From: Crambe crambe | Taxonomy: Eukaryota; Porifera; Demospongiae; Poecilosclerida; Crambeidae | Direction: 5' to 3' | NCBI GenBank assembly: GCA_963924555.1 | Contig: OZ004589.1 | Span: forward strand, 4,588,001-4,652,000 | Length of the DNA stretch: 64,000 nt | In this document: positions 23,452 to 36,900 of the stretch, one piece after another | Layout of the letters: every line of letters begins with the position of its first letter | How positions within the stretch are numbered: position 1 is the first letter of the stretch | Translations under genes and position numbers: made by a program | The notes under the pieces: generated by a model | What the model was told of the DNA's origin: nothing | The model's input: only the letters and a program-made list of their open reading frames with translations | Database searches by the model: none

Positions 23452-23924
23452 TATTGGCTATGTATACAGCTCTGACTCATGAGAATATGGAAGACTACAC
23501 AGGGCAGACCAGTGTTTTAGATGAAGGCCTGCATGAGGATCAGGTCGAAATGTAATGAGTTTTTTGAAGCTGGTATATTGAGAAAGTTTGTTTAGTATAA
23601 AAAATACAGCTGGCTTTGAATAGTTATGACAGACCAGCTAAACTACTACAGTTTAGTTTATCCCTCTGATCATATAGTTAGTATATATTGGCCTACAAAA
23701 TAGTTACTTAGCTAGTTATAAACACAACAAATTAGTAGTTTATTGCATATATATGCTAGCTACTATAATTATAGTCTCACTTTACCTCTTTATATCGGTG
23801 CAGGGGGAGGGAAAAGGTCTCACATAGTAAACTTGTTCTACAGGAATTAATTTTAACCAACTATTAAGGTCATCAGATCTAATACTACCTAGGTAGGTTG
23901 ATCCAGAAGTTTCTGCTGGCACAG

Positions 23925-24268
23925 GTGCATGTAGCTACGTAGGTTCCATGGTATCATATTTCTTATTCCTCTGATTTAGACAAACTTTATGAATGGATCC
24001 AGTCCTAGTGATGTCACCATTTAATATACTGGCACTTAATTGAAGAGTGGACTATGCAAAGTGCCATTAATAGTGAAGTACCACTCCCTCATGATTCCCT
24101 CGATCTCTCCCTCCACAGCTGTTGTGTGCTAATGTTGCATGGTGATCTTACATACGAGAGCCAATCTATGGGGTCAGGAGAACTTGATGCAGCAGTTCAA
24201 TCAATGATAAGTACAATTATTATAATGTCACTAGGTTGATACACAACACTGAAATACAGTCATATATA
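23925..24268 (-). pseudogene. Fossil of the CC/FPDG-type Ig exon
   Basis: The plus-strand sequence follows the intact exon at 22789-23175 piecewise: CACAGGTG, TTCTTATTCCTCTGATTTAGAC, CCTAGTGATGTCACCATTTA, then CACTAGGTTGATACACAACA and CTGAAATACAGTC at the 5' side. Insertions, deletions and stops break it. It shows that the receptor gene once had, or neighboured, a second copy of this domain. The following 24269-24996 holds no gene I can support. Confidence 0.55.
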
Positions 24269-24996
24269 TTCAATAATTATGGCAACAATAAGAGATGCAT
24301 GGTCTAGCTAACACTAATGAGCTGCATTCTCAACTAGCTTGTTGAAGTGCTCATTGACAAGTCCTGAACACTCTCCTATAGTGATCATGATTATTATACG
24401 AATATTTGTATCATGCACAAGTAGTTATACACATGGGTATGACCTTGACCTTAATCACCATTACAATGGTTCACCTCCAGGATTTATTGTTGTTAGGTGT
24501 GAGTCATTTATGGATTGATGAGGCTGCACAACATCCATAGTAGCTACAATAGATGCATGCATGGGCTTCAAGTTGCAGAAGATTTTGCACATATAAACAT
24601 CTGTGGCATATGTGACCAGTTTAGGTGTTAGGTATAGAGGTATGTATAATATTTTTCTTGGAACACCATGATCATAAATTGAATCACTTCTCGCCCCGTA
24701 TAGAAACTGTTGTACTTCCAATTGCAGTAATCCAACTCTAGAATGACTTCTAATTCTCCTTCTTCTAATCCATAGGATTCCAAAGCAAAAAATGCTAGCT
24801 ATTTGGAGACCTGCAACTTACCTCACCATTAACAAGAGTTGGGTGGAAACTTCTACAATGAGGCCCATTATGAAACCCCAGTGCAAGATGTTTTATAAAG
24901 GAGATTGTTATAATTACATGTAGGAGAAGAAGAGGTGAGTTAGATATTATGATTGTGATAGCTATAATATCGTAGATTTCATTACAGTCAATAACC

Positions 24997-27802
24997 TCAA
25001 CACAAACAATAAGTAATTATTCTTATTATAGTCAAGAAAATAGACACTCGTACTGCTGGCAACATTATAAATAATGAACTTGACTGTCCACTGTTGGAAG
25101 AATCCGAAGTTGTTTCATTCATCTCCATTATTTCTGTTGTGGACAGTAATGTGAAATGCAAAGAAATATAGCAGCATGCATGCATGGAGAGAGATAGTTT
25201 GTAACAAAAAAACAAAAACAAACAATTAATAGCTATCTATTGTAGCTATGCACAATATTCACCTTTTAGTGCATTCCTTTTGTTCCTGATGTTGAATCAT
25301 TATCATTATAGTAGGACTATAATTACAGTGCTGGTGAAAATATACATGTGTCTGTATCAACTTGGGACCCTAATTATACTGCTGTATCATCCCAGTTGTA
25401 AAATATCTTGTTGATACAAGGTTGGTACAGGTTGATACACAGCTATAAACTCAAGTGTAGAAACTACTCATTTCTATGTCTAGTGTTATAGCCTAAAGAA
25501 TCTAGAGAGGGAAATAGTCATATTTTCCCTTCAAATGGCCCCCAATAATAATGACTCATATTTCCCTACATTATCTAGCTAGCTAGCTAGCTACAAATTT
25601 ATACTTTAGTTTTATATATTCACCTCCAGCTCCTTCACTGGTGAAAGTGAATGATGTAGTTGGAATCAGATGGGGTTGTGGGGCTGTGGTGCGGAAAAAA
25701 ACATGTAAGACTGTGGGATCTTGGAGGTGAAAATGCTCATGTTTTATTTTATAGATATGATGCATAACTGGTTAGTTCTTCATGACATTCATTATTATTT
25801 TTGTTTCCTTTAAAATGAAGTTATTTGATTTAACTAGTTGGTTAACTTGTGACCCATAATACCTTTTATGGAATGAAAAAAAAACAACATTTTTTTTGTG
25901 CCAGCCATGCTTGTAAATCAGATGGATAAAATTTAACAGTTAAGAGAATTTTCAATCATTTTGAAGAATTAGTAGGCCAGTATACTTTCTAGTTCCTGTC
26001 ACTGTACATGTATGAACTTCTTTGTGACGGTGGGAATTAAGTCCCTCCTGTTTGTATCCTTCCATAACTCCTATATAGCTATATAGCTACAGTATTGGTT
26101 CCCAAATCTGATTACTAAAGCTAGCTGTGTATAGCTACTCTAGTGAAAGTAAGATTTAGGCAGTCTGTAGCAATGCATAGATCTAGCTATAGTTCTATTA
26201 GACGGCATATAGAATTAGCCCACTTAGTAGGTGAAGCATTTTACAGGTATAGCTAAGCCATAAATATAAAATCAATTTAGCATTGCCTTCATTATAAATG
26301 TAAATGAGATTGGGTTCAAAAATAATTAATTTCAAAGTGGAGTGCATAGAGCTGATCACTTCTTCCATCTTTCAGCATTATCTTTTGCTCATATCTGCTG
26401 CTCTTCCCTTCTAGATGATGAGTCGTGAACATTAGAGTCAGCTTGCTCACTTTGCTCATGCACTTGCAGAATTTCCATTGCCATTAATTATAGCTAGACA
26501 TATTTGACACCATAAAGTTGCAGAATTTGAAAGAATCTGATATTAGGGCTGGGCATGCATGGGGCTGATGAGTGAAGTGTCGACTGTGCTGTACATAGCT
26601 ACTTTGGAATATATAGCTAGCTGTATACAGCTATGATGCTACATCACAACATTGTAATGAATGATACAGTAAATGATACAGTACGTAAATGAATGATACA
26701 ACAAATAACCTAAACACCATGCATGAAAGCGGTGAAAAAAGCCATAGCTGCAAGTATTTTTTCCTACCCCCAAACAGCTATTAGAAAATTTTATTGAATA
26801 TGTATGTGACAAACCCTTACTGAAATCATGCATGTGTAGATCATTACAAAACATTCTAACAGCTATCACTTCTTGGTTAGTTTACTTGTTTCTTTTATGG
26901 TGTTTAAACTATGGTAGGCTTTCCAGCATTGGATAATATGCTTGCAAATTCAAAATAATGCTATACCTTGTTACTCCTTTTGTTGGCGTAGCATTTCTAT
27001 AGCTTCAAACCTAGCCTCTTTCCCCCCCTTTTTGGGCTAGCTTCTCTCTCTAGTTGGAAACCCAGATGGTTATAATTAGTAGCTACGCTAGTATGCAGGG
27101 GGAAAAATCCTGTACCTTCTATCTGAACTTTGAAAGTACATATGTCAAAATTATCACCACCTAGTGCACCAAAGCATCCATATTTGCCTGCATAAGCACT
27201 CTGAAAGTTCGTAAAATAAGTTCCAAAAAATTTGCACTTATTGACCTAAAGGAACAACTGCAATCACTGGGGCGTAGAAAATAATCTTGCTTCTTTTATT
27301 GTGTTCATAATTTTTCTACTTGGTAGCTATGTGATTGGCCCATGGGGGAAAAAAATCCATGTACCTTCTATCTGAACTCTGAAAGTGCATATATCAGCAC
27401 TTATTGTAGTCATACCAAAGCATCCATACTCGCCCGCATAAGCACTCTGAAAGTTCGTAAAATTAAGTTCCAAAAAATTTGCACTTATTGACCTGAAGGA
27501 ACAATTGCAGTCATCGGGGGTTAGAAAAGCAGAACCTTTAATCCACCCGATTCCATTGACACCATTCGCACCAGAGTGCTCACAGAAGACAGTGGCTGAG
27601 CCTCCTTCAGGGATTATCAGAGGATTGGTGGGTTTTTTGATGAAATCTTTAAGTCAGTGGGATAATTAATATCATTATTATAATATGTAAATTACATTGG
27701 ATATCATTCATACTCACTTTCTCCGCATGCTGATAAAATCGTATGCACAAAGGAGTTCAAGACTATTAAAATGGTCACAATCCATTGGCATTGTTTTCCC
27801 AT
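24997..27802 (-). CDS. Single-Ig surface protein with stalk and hydrophobic end
   Basis: Four phase-compatible exons give 187 residues. Exon 1 (27802-27718) is the family leader (MGKQCQWIVTILIVLNSF). Exon 2 (27646-27365, 282 bp) is an Ig-like domain, FIKKPTNPL to DICTFRVQIE, very close to the one at 5411-5692. Exon 3 (25683-25624) is a short Pro/Thr stalk ending EGAG. Exon 4 (25133-24997) reads MNETTSDSSNSGQSSS and then a hydrophobic end, LFIMLPAVRVSIFLTIIRI, stopping four residues after ITYC begins. The end may be a GPI signal or an anchor, though two arginines interrupt it. The 1.4 kb intron between exons 2 and 3 contains a broken second Ig exon. Exons 3 and 4 are assigned by splice phase only and are less certain than exons 1 and 2. 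Confidence 0.5.
27116..27271 (-). pseudogene. Truncated, frameshifted duplicate of the Ig exon
   Basis: It copies the 3' half of the Ig exon at 27365-27646 (from the DCSCSF region to the donor). The 5' half is missing, and one T is lost in the stretch GTAAAATAAGTTCC (the intact copy has GTAAAATTAAGTTCC), which shifts the frame. The donor GTAC is retained. It is unlikely to be used productively. Confidence 0.6.
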
Positions 27803-27892
27803 GGAGCCTATAGCTAGCTAAATAATTATAGCTCAGAATAATTAGCTTTACACCAATCTAATTATTAAGATATTAGCTAGCTGGAATTCAGG

Positions 27893-27950
27893 CAGTCCAC
27901 GATACGAGTGCTCTCTCTGTACTGTAGCAACGCCTGGAGCGTTCGCCCAC
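27893..27950 (-). promoter_or_regulatory. Conserved upstream block of the leader-exon family
   Basis: The minus strand contains GTTGCTACAGTACAGAGAG then AGCACTCGTATCGTGG, matching the 5.9 kb block (CACTCGGATCGTGG) and the 42.7 kb block (CTACAGAGAGGACTCG). It lies about 100 bp upstream of the ATG at 27802. Confidence 0.4.
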
Positions 27951-28097
27951 GCGCGAGCGCGAAATATTAAGCAGTACGCGCGCGCATGTGCTGAGTGCAC
28001 GCTTTTCTTTTGGGGCGTGTCCAAAACAGAGTAGAACAAAATGAAAGCTATGGGCTCAATATCTAGGCATAGATAGTAATAATGTTAAGGTGTAAAA

Positions 28098-30020
28098 TAA
28101 TTATGCATGCCTTTCTTTAGCTCCAATGATAACTCAATTAGGTAGCACAGCTGCTTACTACTAATGGCCTTGATAGCAAGATGATCTCTAGCTATTTAAA
28201 GATGTTAGAGTAGGTGGTCTTGTTACAGGTGATCTGATTACATATTATTAGGTTTGTTATTTCGTTTCATTTTGTTTTTGTTTTTATTCTTTCTTCTTCT
28301 TCTTCTTCTTCTTCTTCTTCTTCTTCTTCTTCTTCTTCTTCTTCTTCTTCTTCTTCTTCTTCTTCTTCTTCCCACAGTTACTACAGATAGTGTCAACATA
28401 ACATGTGATCCAAATCGTGGACAACTCTTCACCACCAATCAACTTAACCTCACCTGCACCACCTACCTGAACCCACTCCTGTGAGTGTAATCCATGGGTG
28501 GGAAGGATCTTCTTCAGGTATGATTACATCAGGCACTAATGGCAGGACGATCAGTCCAGTCACTGGATCTGGAAACTGATACAGCTCTGTTCTCCGATTC
28601 AGTTCCTTGCATTCATCCGATACTGGGAATTATACTTGCACCTCTTCTGTGACCTCCCAATCAACTTCAGTAGCTATGTGACAGTGGATTGCAGTCTGCT
28701 GGTACTTTATTCAGTGGAGGTGGGCCAGGGGGCCTGAATATTTTTAACATGGTGATCTATAGACCCTTTAACATGTCCCTAGCTTTATCATATGTTCTAG
28801 AGAAGATGTAATAGACAATTTATTATCCATCCAATGAGGAAACAGTCCCTTTAGCTTTCAGTTGCTATAGCTATTAAGATACACCATAGCTAGCTAAGAG
28901 TTTATTGATCTCGCAGATATGTGAGTTACTATCAAAGTCTCCTACACACCTCCTGATCAGTACCTTGACTACTCTCCTCCCAACTATCGTGCTGCCTCCT
29001 CAGTCACTTTGACCTGTGTGGCATCTGGTACATCTGGGTCTGCCTCTTATCGCTGGTCCTCCACCTGCCCTAGCTGTTTTGCTTCCAGTTTGTCATCCAG
29101 AAGAATAACAAAAAAAAATCCTGACGGCCAGTGATGCTGGAATGCACACTTGTAGTGCAAGTGACGGTGCATGCAGGCAACACAGGGAGTAACAGTACTA
29201 CTATGAGGATATTGGGTGAGTGTATCTAATCATGCCTCATAACCCCCTCCTACCATCAACTACCATAATTTGCTTTTATTTCGTTATTATATTTTCGTAC
29301 ACTTGTACATGTACGAAAATATTTACAACGAAATGTGTAATTAGTATTACAAGCTAGCTGTATTGTAAGAAATCAATTTATTACATCAAATTATTTTTAA
29401 CATGAAAATTAATATTAGCGAATTACAGTAAATCTTTTCAAAGACCAACTTTATCATTATAGGTGCTGGCATATATATACCTTCATTTATGGAGGCACAC
29501 AGGCAGCACAACCACAAAATAGCTATGTCATTGTTGATATAGAAATTGGTATTCTAGCAGAAATAGGAGATTAGATATGTACTGCTGCACCAATTCAAGT
29601 TCATCAAAAGGAGTTATCACCTATCCTGATGGTAACAAGTACAGTAGTGGATACTATGCAAGTCAACACACAAGTGGAAATTATGCTGGATGTATTCAAC
29701 TCTATATTAACTAGTCTTATTATTCTTTTAATTATCCGGGTACTGGTATCTACACATGTACTATACCAGATAGCAATAATAATAATATTGCCATTAACTT
29801 CGGACTCTACAGGGAAGGATTCAATAGTAAGTTGGTGGTGATTAATGAAGCTATAATTATAATAATTATGTTTGCAGGCTTCCCCAGCATCTATCAGCTA
29901 GAACACTCTGATCCTCAGGATGATAATTATGTTGACTTTCACTTGCATGACTCAAAATGCACCTGCTGGGTGTCCATAAATAGAACTTTTCGTCCAGATA
30001 TAGATGGGTTTAAGTGAAGC
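28098..30020 (+). pseudogene. Pseudogene copy of four exons of the eleven-Ig gene
   Basis: This block duplicates 34136-35960, introns included. Exon 7 copy (28378-28719) carries a deletion after AACCCA and meets TGA at 28482-28484. Exon 8 copy (about 28917-29215) has an extra A in the run after AGAATAAC and an inserted ATGC near 29170. Exon 9 copy (29463-29826) has deletions in the INYNYW and GSYWY regions. Exon 10 copy starts at 29878 and loses similarity near 29965. No leader or downstream exons accompany it, so it is a partial tandem duplicate 6 kb upstream of its source. Its splice sites are still recognisable. Confidence 0.8.
28290..28370 (+). repeat. (CTT)n microsatellite in a splice-acceptor tract
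   Basis: About 80 bp of CTT repeats precede the acceptor of the pseudogene exon at 28378. The equivalent tract in the functional gene (34331-34352) has only seven to eight units. The long Leu or Arg reading frames across it are artefacts. Confidence 0.85.
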
Positions 30021-30937
30021 TACTATTGCTTTGAAATAACAACAGGTACTAAAACAATTTTTTAATGACAGAACAAGGAAGGTTTGCACTCCATTTTGGT
30101 AGTTTAAACTTGGTTCTATTTACTGTCGTTCCTGAGATATAGTGTATCGATAATACATGGTGTCCGATCTTTGATCACTTACTCTAGAGGTGAGGCTCCC
30201 TATTTTCTACTCATACTCAGTAAGCTGTGTCACATAGCACTAGAAAAGTGTCTCAGTCTGCATGGTCAATGTCACAGAATCTATGAAACAAGTCACACTC
30301 TTGACTGTGGTTATAATACTCCAACTGACTATTAGAACTAGTACTGTAGCCATTAGTATCTTTGCAGCTAGCCAAAGTTGATGGCGCCTACCTCACACGG
30401 CTAGCCCCCTAAAAGTCATGGCAGCTAGCTATGCATGCCTAGACGAACAGGGCAGGCATGCATGAACCTAGTTAGATGTCAGTACTCCAGCACAGTTTTA
30501 GCCAGGGTGTTCATATATCTAGGGGCTAACTCCAAGAAGCAAGAAGCTCTGCCCACCAAATCAAAACATATATCTATAAAACAATAGCTTATAGGCTATA
30601 GCAATTTTTATATGCCGTGGATCTTCCTCCTCCTCTTTCTAAGACTGCTTGTCATAGCCATCAGGATACACTCCACCTATCAAATAAAGGCTGTGACACG
30701 GCCATGCTGAACTCTTAGCTGATTGCCAGCACGCGCGTGGGCCATATCACCGGGGGAGCCCCCAAAATACAGCCCCCCCCCCCCCCCCCCTGGGGCTAGT
30801 GATATACGGCCAGGGAGCCCCATATCGCGGCAACGGACTTCCGGTGCATTGGAGATTTGTAGTAGCATAATACTTTGCAGATTTCTATAAAAGTTAAAGT
30901 GCACCAACTTGCAACAGAATATGCAAAAGCCAAGGTG
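30021..30937 (+). other. Upstream region of the eleven-Ig gene
   Basis: No gene is seen in 30021-30700. A GC-rich patch at 30720-30850, with an 18-base C run and words such as CACGCGCGTGGGCC and CGCGGCAACGGACTTCCGG, lies about 100-200 bp upstream of the ATG at 30938 and is the likely promoter area. This is inferred from composition and position. Confidence 0.35.
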
Positions 30938-33900
30938 ATGCAGGAGTTTTTAGTCTTTGTCTTGATCTTGATGGCTGGAGTCCTTCCAGTTAAGCCATGT
31001 GATGCTGGTGAGCTTTTGGAGCCATAGCTGTTAATTGAGCATGAGTTATCAAATAAGATAGTAGCTAGCTGGCTAAATAAGATCTTAATGTAGGGGACGT
31101 GAAGGTCAAGATTGTGCCTACATACACTGCACCCTCGTCCCCACTTGACCCTCCATTCTACCGTGCTGCCAGTTCCCTTTCCCTCTCTTGTGAAGTGGAA
31201 GGAGTGGAGGATGTTTCTGGTCTCATTTACCAGTGGACCTCCATCTGCTCTGGCAATTGCTTTACAAGGGGAATGACTTCCAGAAGTGTTTCCACTATTT
31301 ACGGTCTTCGCTCCATAGACAGTGGTGTGCACTCATGCATGGTGTATGACCATCTGGGTTGCAGTGGTACTGCAAACATCACCATCAAAGTAGTAGGTGA
31401 GCAAAATTAGCTATGGAGTGTTTGTAGTACATGTAGTAGCTAATTATAATGACAGCTATACAAAGTCTATACATATATAGACAGCATTTTACATGTGCAG
31501 TAGCTATGGCTACAGTAGCTATGGCTACAGTAGCTAGATACGTATAAATTTAGCCACAGCTGAAAGGACTGGAAATACAATTTTTTGGTGTCCATGCATG
31601 CATTTCAAATGCATGTTGAATACATTTAATTTTGGAAATCTCCCAAGGAAGCTTTATAGCTGATTTTGATGTTTCCTGCATATAATTATTTGCCCCATAA
31701 TATAGGTGCTGGTATTTATCTGCACCGTGGTAGAGGACAAGTCCTCCCCAATATCAGCGTCATTACCACTGACCATTCTGGTCGCATCCCAAGATTTCGT
31801 TGCTTCTCTGGTTCCTCCACCCCAAATGTCGGGAAACTGATTGATCCTCGTGGGAAGGACATCACTAATTCGCCTTCTGATCCTTTCATAGTTCAACAAG
31901 GATCTAGTTTTGAACCAGGCTCACTAGTGGTCAGTAGTGTGAAACCACTAAATTCAACTGATGTTGGAATATATACCTGCCACATACCGGATGAAAATGG
32001 AGTCTTGGTGGATGTGAATTTTGGACTTTACCTGTCTTCAATAACTAGTAATAATAATTCATACATAAGAGGGGAGGGGGCAACTCTTTATAATTTTTCA
32101 CTCAGACTTTTAACGATTTGTCTTTCTTTGCCCAGGTGGTCCTACTATAAGTGAATTAGACGATTCCCTTCTCAGTTCTCCTTTCACCATCTCCTGTTCG
32201 TCCCGTGACTCCCCTCCCACTGAGGTCATCTGGGAGAAAGATGGTGAAAGAATCTACTTCAACAGCTCCAGTATCTACCAGCTCACCCAGACACTTGTGA
32301 ATCGCAAAACTTCAACCTACAACAACACCCTCACCATCAATGGCACCATTGAAGACGTGATTGGAGAATACTGCTGCACTGTGACCAACAGGTTGGGGAC
32401 TTCAAACGAACTCTGCAAATCACTTAAAGGTATACTGGATAATGAATTAGCACATGCCTGCAATCAGACATGAAAGAGTGTCCTGACTACAACAGAATGT
32501 CCTGATTATAATAGAGTGTCGTGACTGTAATTGAGTGTCCTGATTATAATTATTGATATAGTGTCCCAGATAGAGTAGAATATCTTTGCATTTGAGTGAG
32601 TCCAAATTGAGGATCTCCCTTGAAGAGTGTATAGCTAAACCTGTGGTCAAAATGATGGATAAATCCCCCCTGCAGCTATAGACATCAGTGGTTATGAATC
32701 TCCTGTGGTCATTGGCCTTCAAAAGGACATCAATTGCACCACTTTTCTAAATGTGACAATGATGGAGTGGATACTAGTGGGTGTTGGGGAGCCTGTGGAG
32801 AGGAGTAATCGAGAGCAGAGTCTGATCCTAACACTCAACCCTGATACCACTGGATTGAATGGAGCCACCTTTACATGCAGAGTCACTACTGCAGAAAGTG
32901 GAAAAAAATTCGAGGAAAGCATTACTATCAAAGTCAAAGGTGAGCTAAAATGTATGTACGCTGTATGACTTATGCATATCATGTCAACCCAACTGTTTCT
33001 TTGTGTGAAACTTCTGATACTGATATGATAGGATTTTTAGTGCAAGGGTAAAATTTTGAAATATTGAGAACCATCCTTTATCAAAACCACAGAATCCACG
33101 CAAATTTTATCTCACAAAAATTAATCTATCATGTGGAAATTTCACCTCTTGTAGAACCCTTAAAGTGCATGGTTATATTATCAAGGGTTGCATTGACTAT
33201 GACCATAATCTGTTTTGGCCCCACAATTGGATCTTGCATGCATGTCTTTTTAATTTTATGGTACTATCTGTTGCGGTCCTACAGATAAATTTTCTTGACC
33301 ATTCTTATCAGTGGCATTGTAACATGATTTATAACATGATTTGTGGTTGGTGACAAGGTACAGCTGGCTACTTGGAAACTTGTCATAATAATATTTTGCC
33401 AACTACTAAGCATGCAGGCTACGTGGATCCTTAGCTGCACTCTTTGAAGAATTTTTTTTTCAATATTTATTGTTTGGAAAGACACATTTTGAAAATAAAA
33501 ATGAGTTGCTCACTATCAAGGCATGTGATGCATAAGGTGAACTCAAATTTAAGTAATCATGTTGTTCTATTTTCTATAATTATGTGGAGATTGCATCTCA
33601 TGCGAATCTTTGCTAGTTAGTCAAGCCACATTCACCATAGCTCCAAAGTTTGCTTGAGATGAGTGTATTATCTAATAGTTATTTTAAGATGGCTGGTCAT
33701 GAACCACAAGAATAATAAGGATAATGTAAACAAACCCTGAGATTCTTGTTCACAATAATTATTAGCAGTCCATTTTTATTACATGCAGAGTTGCAGCACA
33801 TTGTAGAGATTGGTGCTCTCCAGGGCTGCCCAGATGCAGGCAGCAATTTTTCTTTAAATTGCACCATTACTTCAGATTTCGTTCCAATGATACAATGGCT

Positions 33901-36900
33901 TGATCCCCATAGTAACCCAGTGTTGATTAATGGAAGTGATATATGGGTGGACCCTCTGGACATTGTAGGGAATACTACCACACTAGTTCTGAGGTTCACA
34001 CCTCTCAAAACGGCACATGGAGGAAATTACACTTGTGTCTCTATGATCAGCAAACCGTTTTCTATTAAACGAACGACTAAACACCTCAAAGCGAAGAGTA
34101 AGTAGTAAATAGATGACTGTAATTAAATTAAAGTGTAAAATAATTATGCATGCCTTTCTTTAGCTCCAATGATAACTCAATTAGGTAGTATAGCTGCTTA
34201 CTACTAATGGCTGGCCTTGATAGCAAGATGATCTCTAGCTATTTAGAGTAGGTGGTCTTGTTAGTGATCTGATTACATATTGGGTTTGTTGTTTTGTTTC
34301 GTTTTGTTTTGTTTTTGTTTTCTTCTTAATTCTTCTTCTTCTTCTTCTTCTTCCCGCAGTTACTACAGATAGTGTTAACATAACACGTGATCCAAGTAGT
34401 GGACAACTCTTCACCACCAATCAACTTAACCTCACCTGCACAACCTACATGAACCCATGTGTGAACACTCCTGTGAATGTAATCCATGGGTGGGAAGGAT
34501 CTTCAGGTGTGATTACATCAGGCACTAATGGCAGGACGATCAGTCCAGTCACTGGTTCTGGAAACCAATACAGCTCTGTTCTCCAATTCAGTTCCTTGCA
34601 TTCATCCGATACTGGAAATTATACTTGCGCCTCTTCTGTGACCTCCCAATCAACTTCAGTATGTGACAGTGGATTGCAGTCTGCTGGTACTTCATTCAGT
34701 GCAGGTGGGGGCTTGAATATTTATAACATGCTGATCTATGGACCCTTTACCATGTCCCTTTGTCACGTATTCACTAGAGAAGATTTATAGATAATATCAT
34801 TATTATCCATACAATGAGGAAACAATCCCTTTAGCTAGTTTTCAGTTGTGTGTAGCTAGTTATTAAGATATACCATAGCTAAAAGTTTATTGATCTCACA
34901 GATATTCAAGTTACTATCAAAGTCTCCTACACACCTCCTGATCAGTACCTTGACTACTCTCCTCCCAATTATCGTGCTGCCTCCTCAGTCACTTTGACCT
35001 GTGTGGCATCTGGTACATCTGGCTATGCCTCTTATCGCTGGTCCTCCACCTGCCCTAGCTGTTTTGCTTCCAGTTCGTCATCCAGAAGAATAACAAAAAA
35101 CATCCTGACGGCCCGTGATGCTGGAGTGCACACTTGTAGTGTAAGTGATGGTGCAGGCAACACAGGGAGTAACAGTACTACTATGAGGATAGTAGGTGAG
35201 TGTATCTAATCATGCCTCATAACCCCCTCCTACCATCAACTACCTTTTATTTCGTTATTATAATATTTTCATACACTTGTACATGTAAGAAAATTATTTA
35301 CAACGAAAATTTTAATGTGTAATTAGTATTACAAGCTAGCTGTATTGTAAGAAATTAATTTATTACATCAAATTATTTTAAACATGAAATATTAGCGAAT
35401 TATGGTAAATCTTTTCAAAGACCAACTTTATCATTATAGGTGCTGGCACATATATACCTTCAACATATTCCATTTATGGAGGCACACAGGCAGCACAACC
35501 ACAAAATAGCTATGTCATTGTTGATATAGGAAGTGGTAGCTATTGGTATTCTAGCAGAAATAGGAGATTAGATGTGTACTGCTGCACCAATTCAAGTTCA
35601 TCAAAAGGAGTTATCACCTATCCTGATGGTAACAAGTACAGTAGTGGATATGCAAGTCAACACACAAGTGGAAATTATGCTGGATGTATTCAACTCTATA
35701 TTAACTATAACTATTGGTCTTATTATTCTTTTAATTATCCGGGTACTGGTATCTACACATGTACCATACCAGATAGCAATAATAATAATATTGCCATTAA
35801 CTTTGGACTCTACAGGGAAGGATTCAATAGTAAGTTGGTGGTGATTAATGAAGCTATAATTATAATAATTATGTTTGCAGGCTTCCCCAGCATCTATCAG
35901 CTAGAACACTCTGATCCTCAGGATGATATGTTGACTTTCACTTGCATGACTCAAAATGCACCTGCTACTGACATCAAATGGTTCAGAGATGATATGAGGT
36001 TGGAAATCGATGGAAAAAACATTCAAATGAGCACAAGAATCACCTCAAGGCACAATTCTTACACTAACATCACTCTGAAGATTAATGACACTCCTGAAAA
36101 TATCACTGGAGTCTACACATGCCAAGTTGGAAATAAGTTTGGGAGCAATGATGAGACAGTAGAAGTAAATGGTAAATATAATTGTGTCATTTTAATTATA
36201 GCTCACCTGATCAAATACTTTTTTATGTACAGGTTTACAGATCTATTGCAATTCTTCTGAATTCATCGTTGGAGAGAATCTTAATTGCTCCTGTTCAAGT
36301 GACCTCGACCCAATATTAATCCAGTGGTTCTCAGGAAGTGATATCTACTCATCTCAGTATCGAATTGATGATGATACTCCAAACATCACGACTCCATTAA
36401 CATCAAACATCACGATTCCAATAACCACAGATGTGGGACACATTTATCGTTGTTCAGTGATAAGTCCATATGGCACACAACAAGACAACGTTACTCTACA
36501 AAATCCTGAAGGTATGACACTGTTATTACAAGCATCAGGAGGGAGGGTTGAACCTCCAATAAAAGACACTCCAAAGAGGACATTACATAATCTATAAAAA
36601 ATAGCCTCCAAACTTGAGAGAACAACCTCTCTACAGATGGGTCCCAAGTGTGTCACTGTATTATGTATATATATATATATATTCTAGCTATAATATTATC
36701 GTAGTTCTTTTTTATGATGACCTTGGATAAACTGAGCATGTGCTCTCATCCCACAATGTTTGCCTTTCCTTAGTAGAATAAATTGAAGCGGTCCTGCTAT
36801 TCCTGTAATGATGAGTATGTGAATTTATCCCTAGCTGTGGAGTTAATTTTGATTGCATGACAACTTGAATACCTGTAGTTCCTGATGATTGGTGTCAAGT

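Noticed and set aside
24461-24721. Minus-strand ORF starting MEVQQFLYGARS
   Set aside because: No splice signals, domain, or paralogue in the window supports it.
28238-28484. Poly-Leu and poly-Arg reading frames
   Set aside because: They come from the CTT microsatellite in front of a pseudogene exon.
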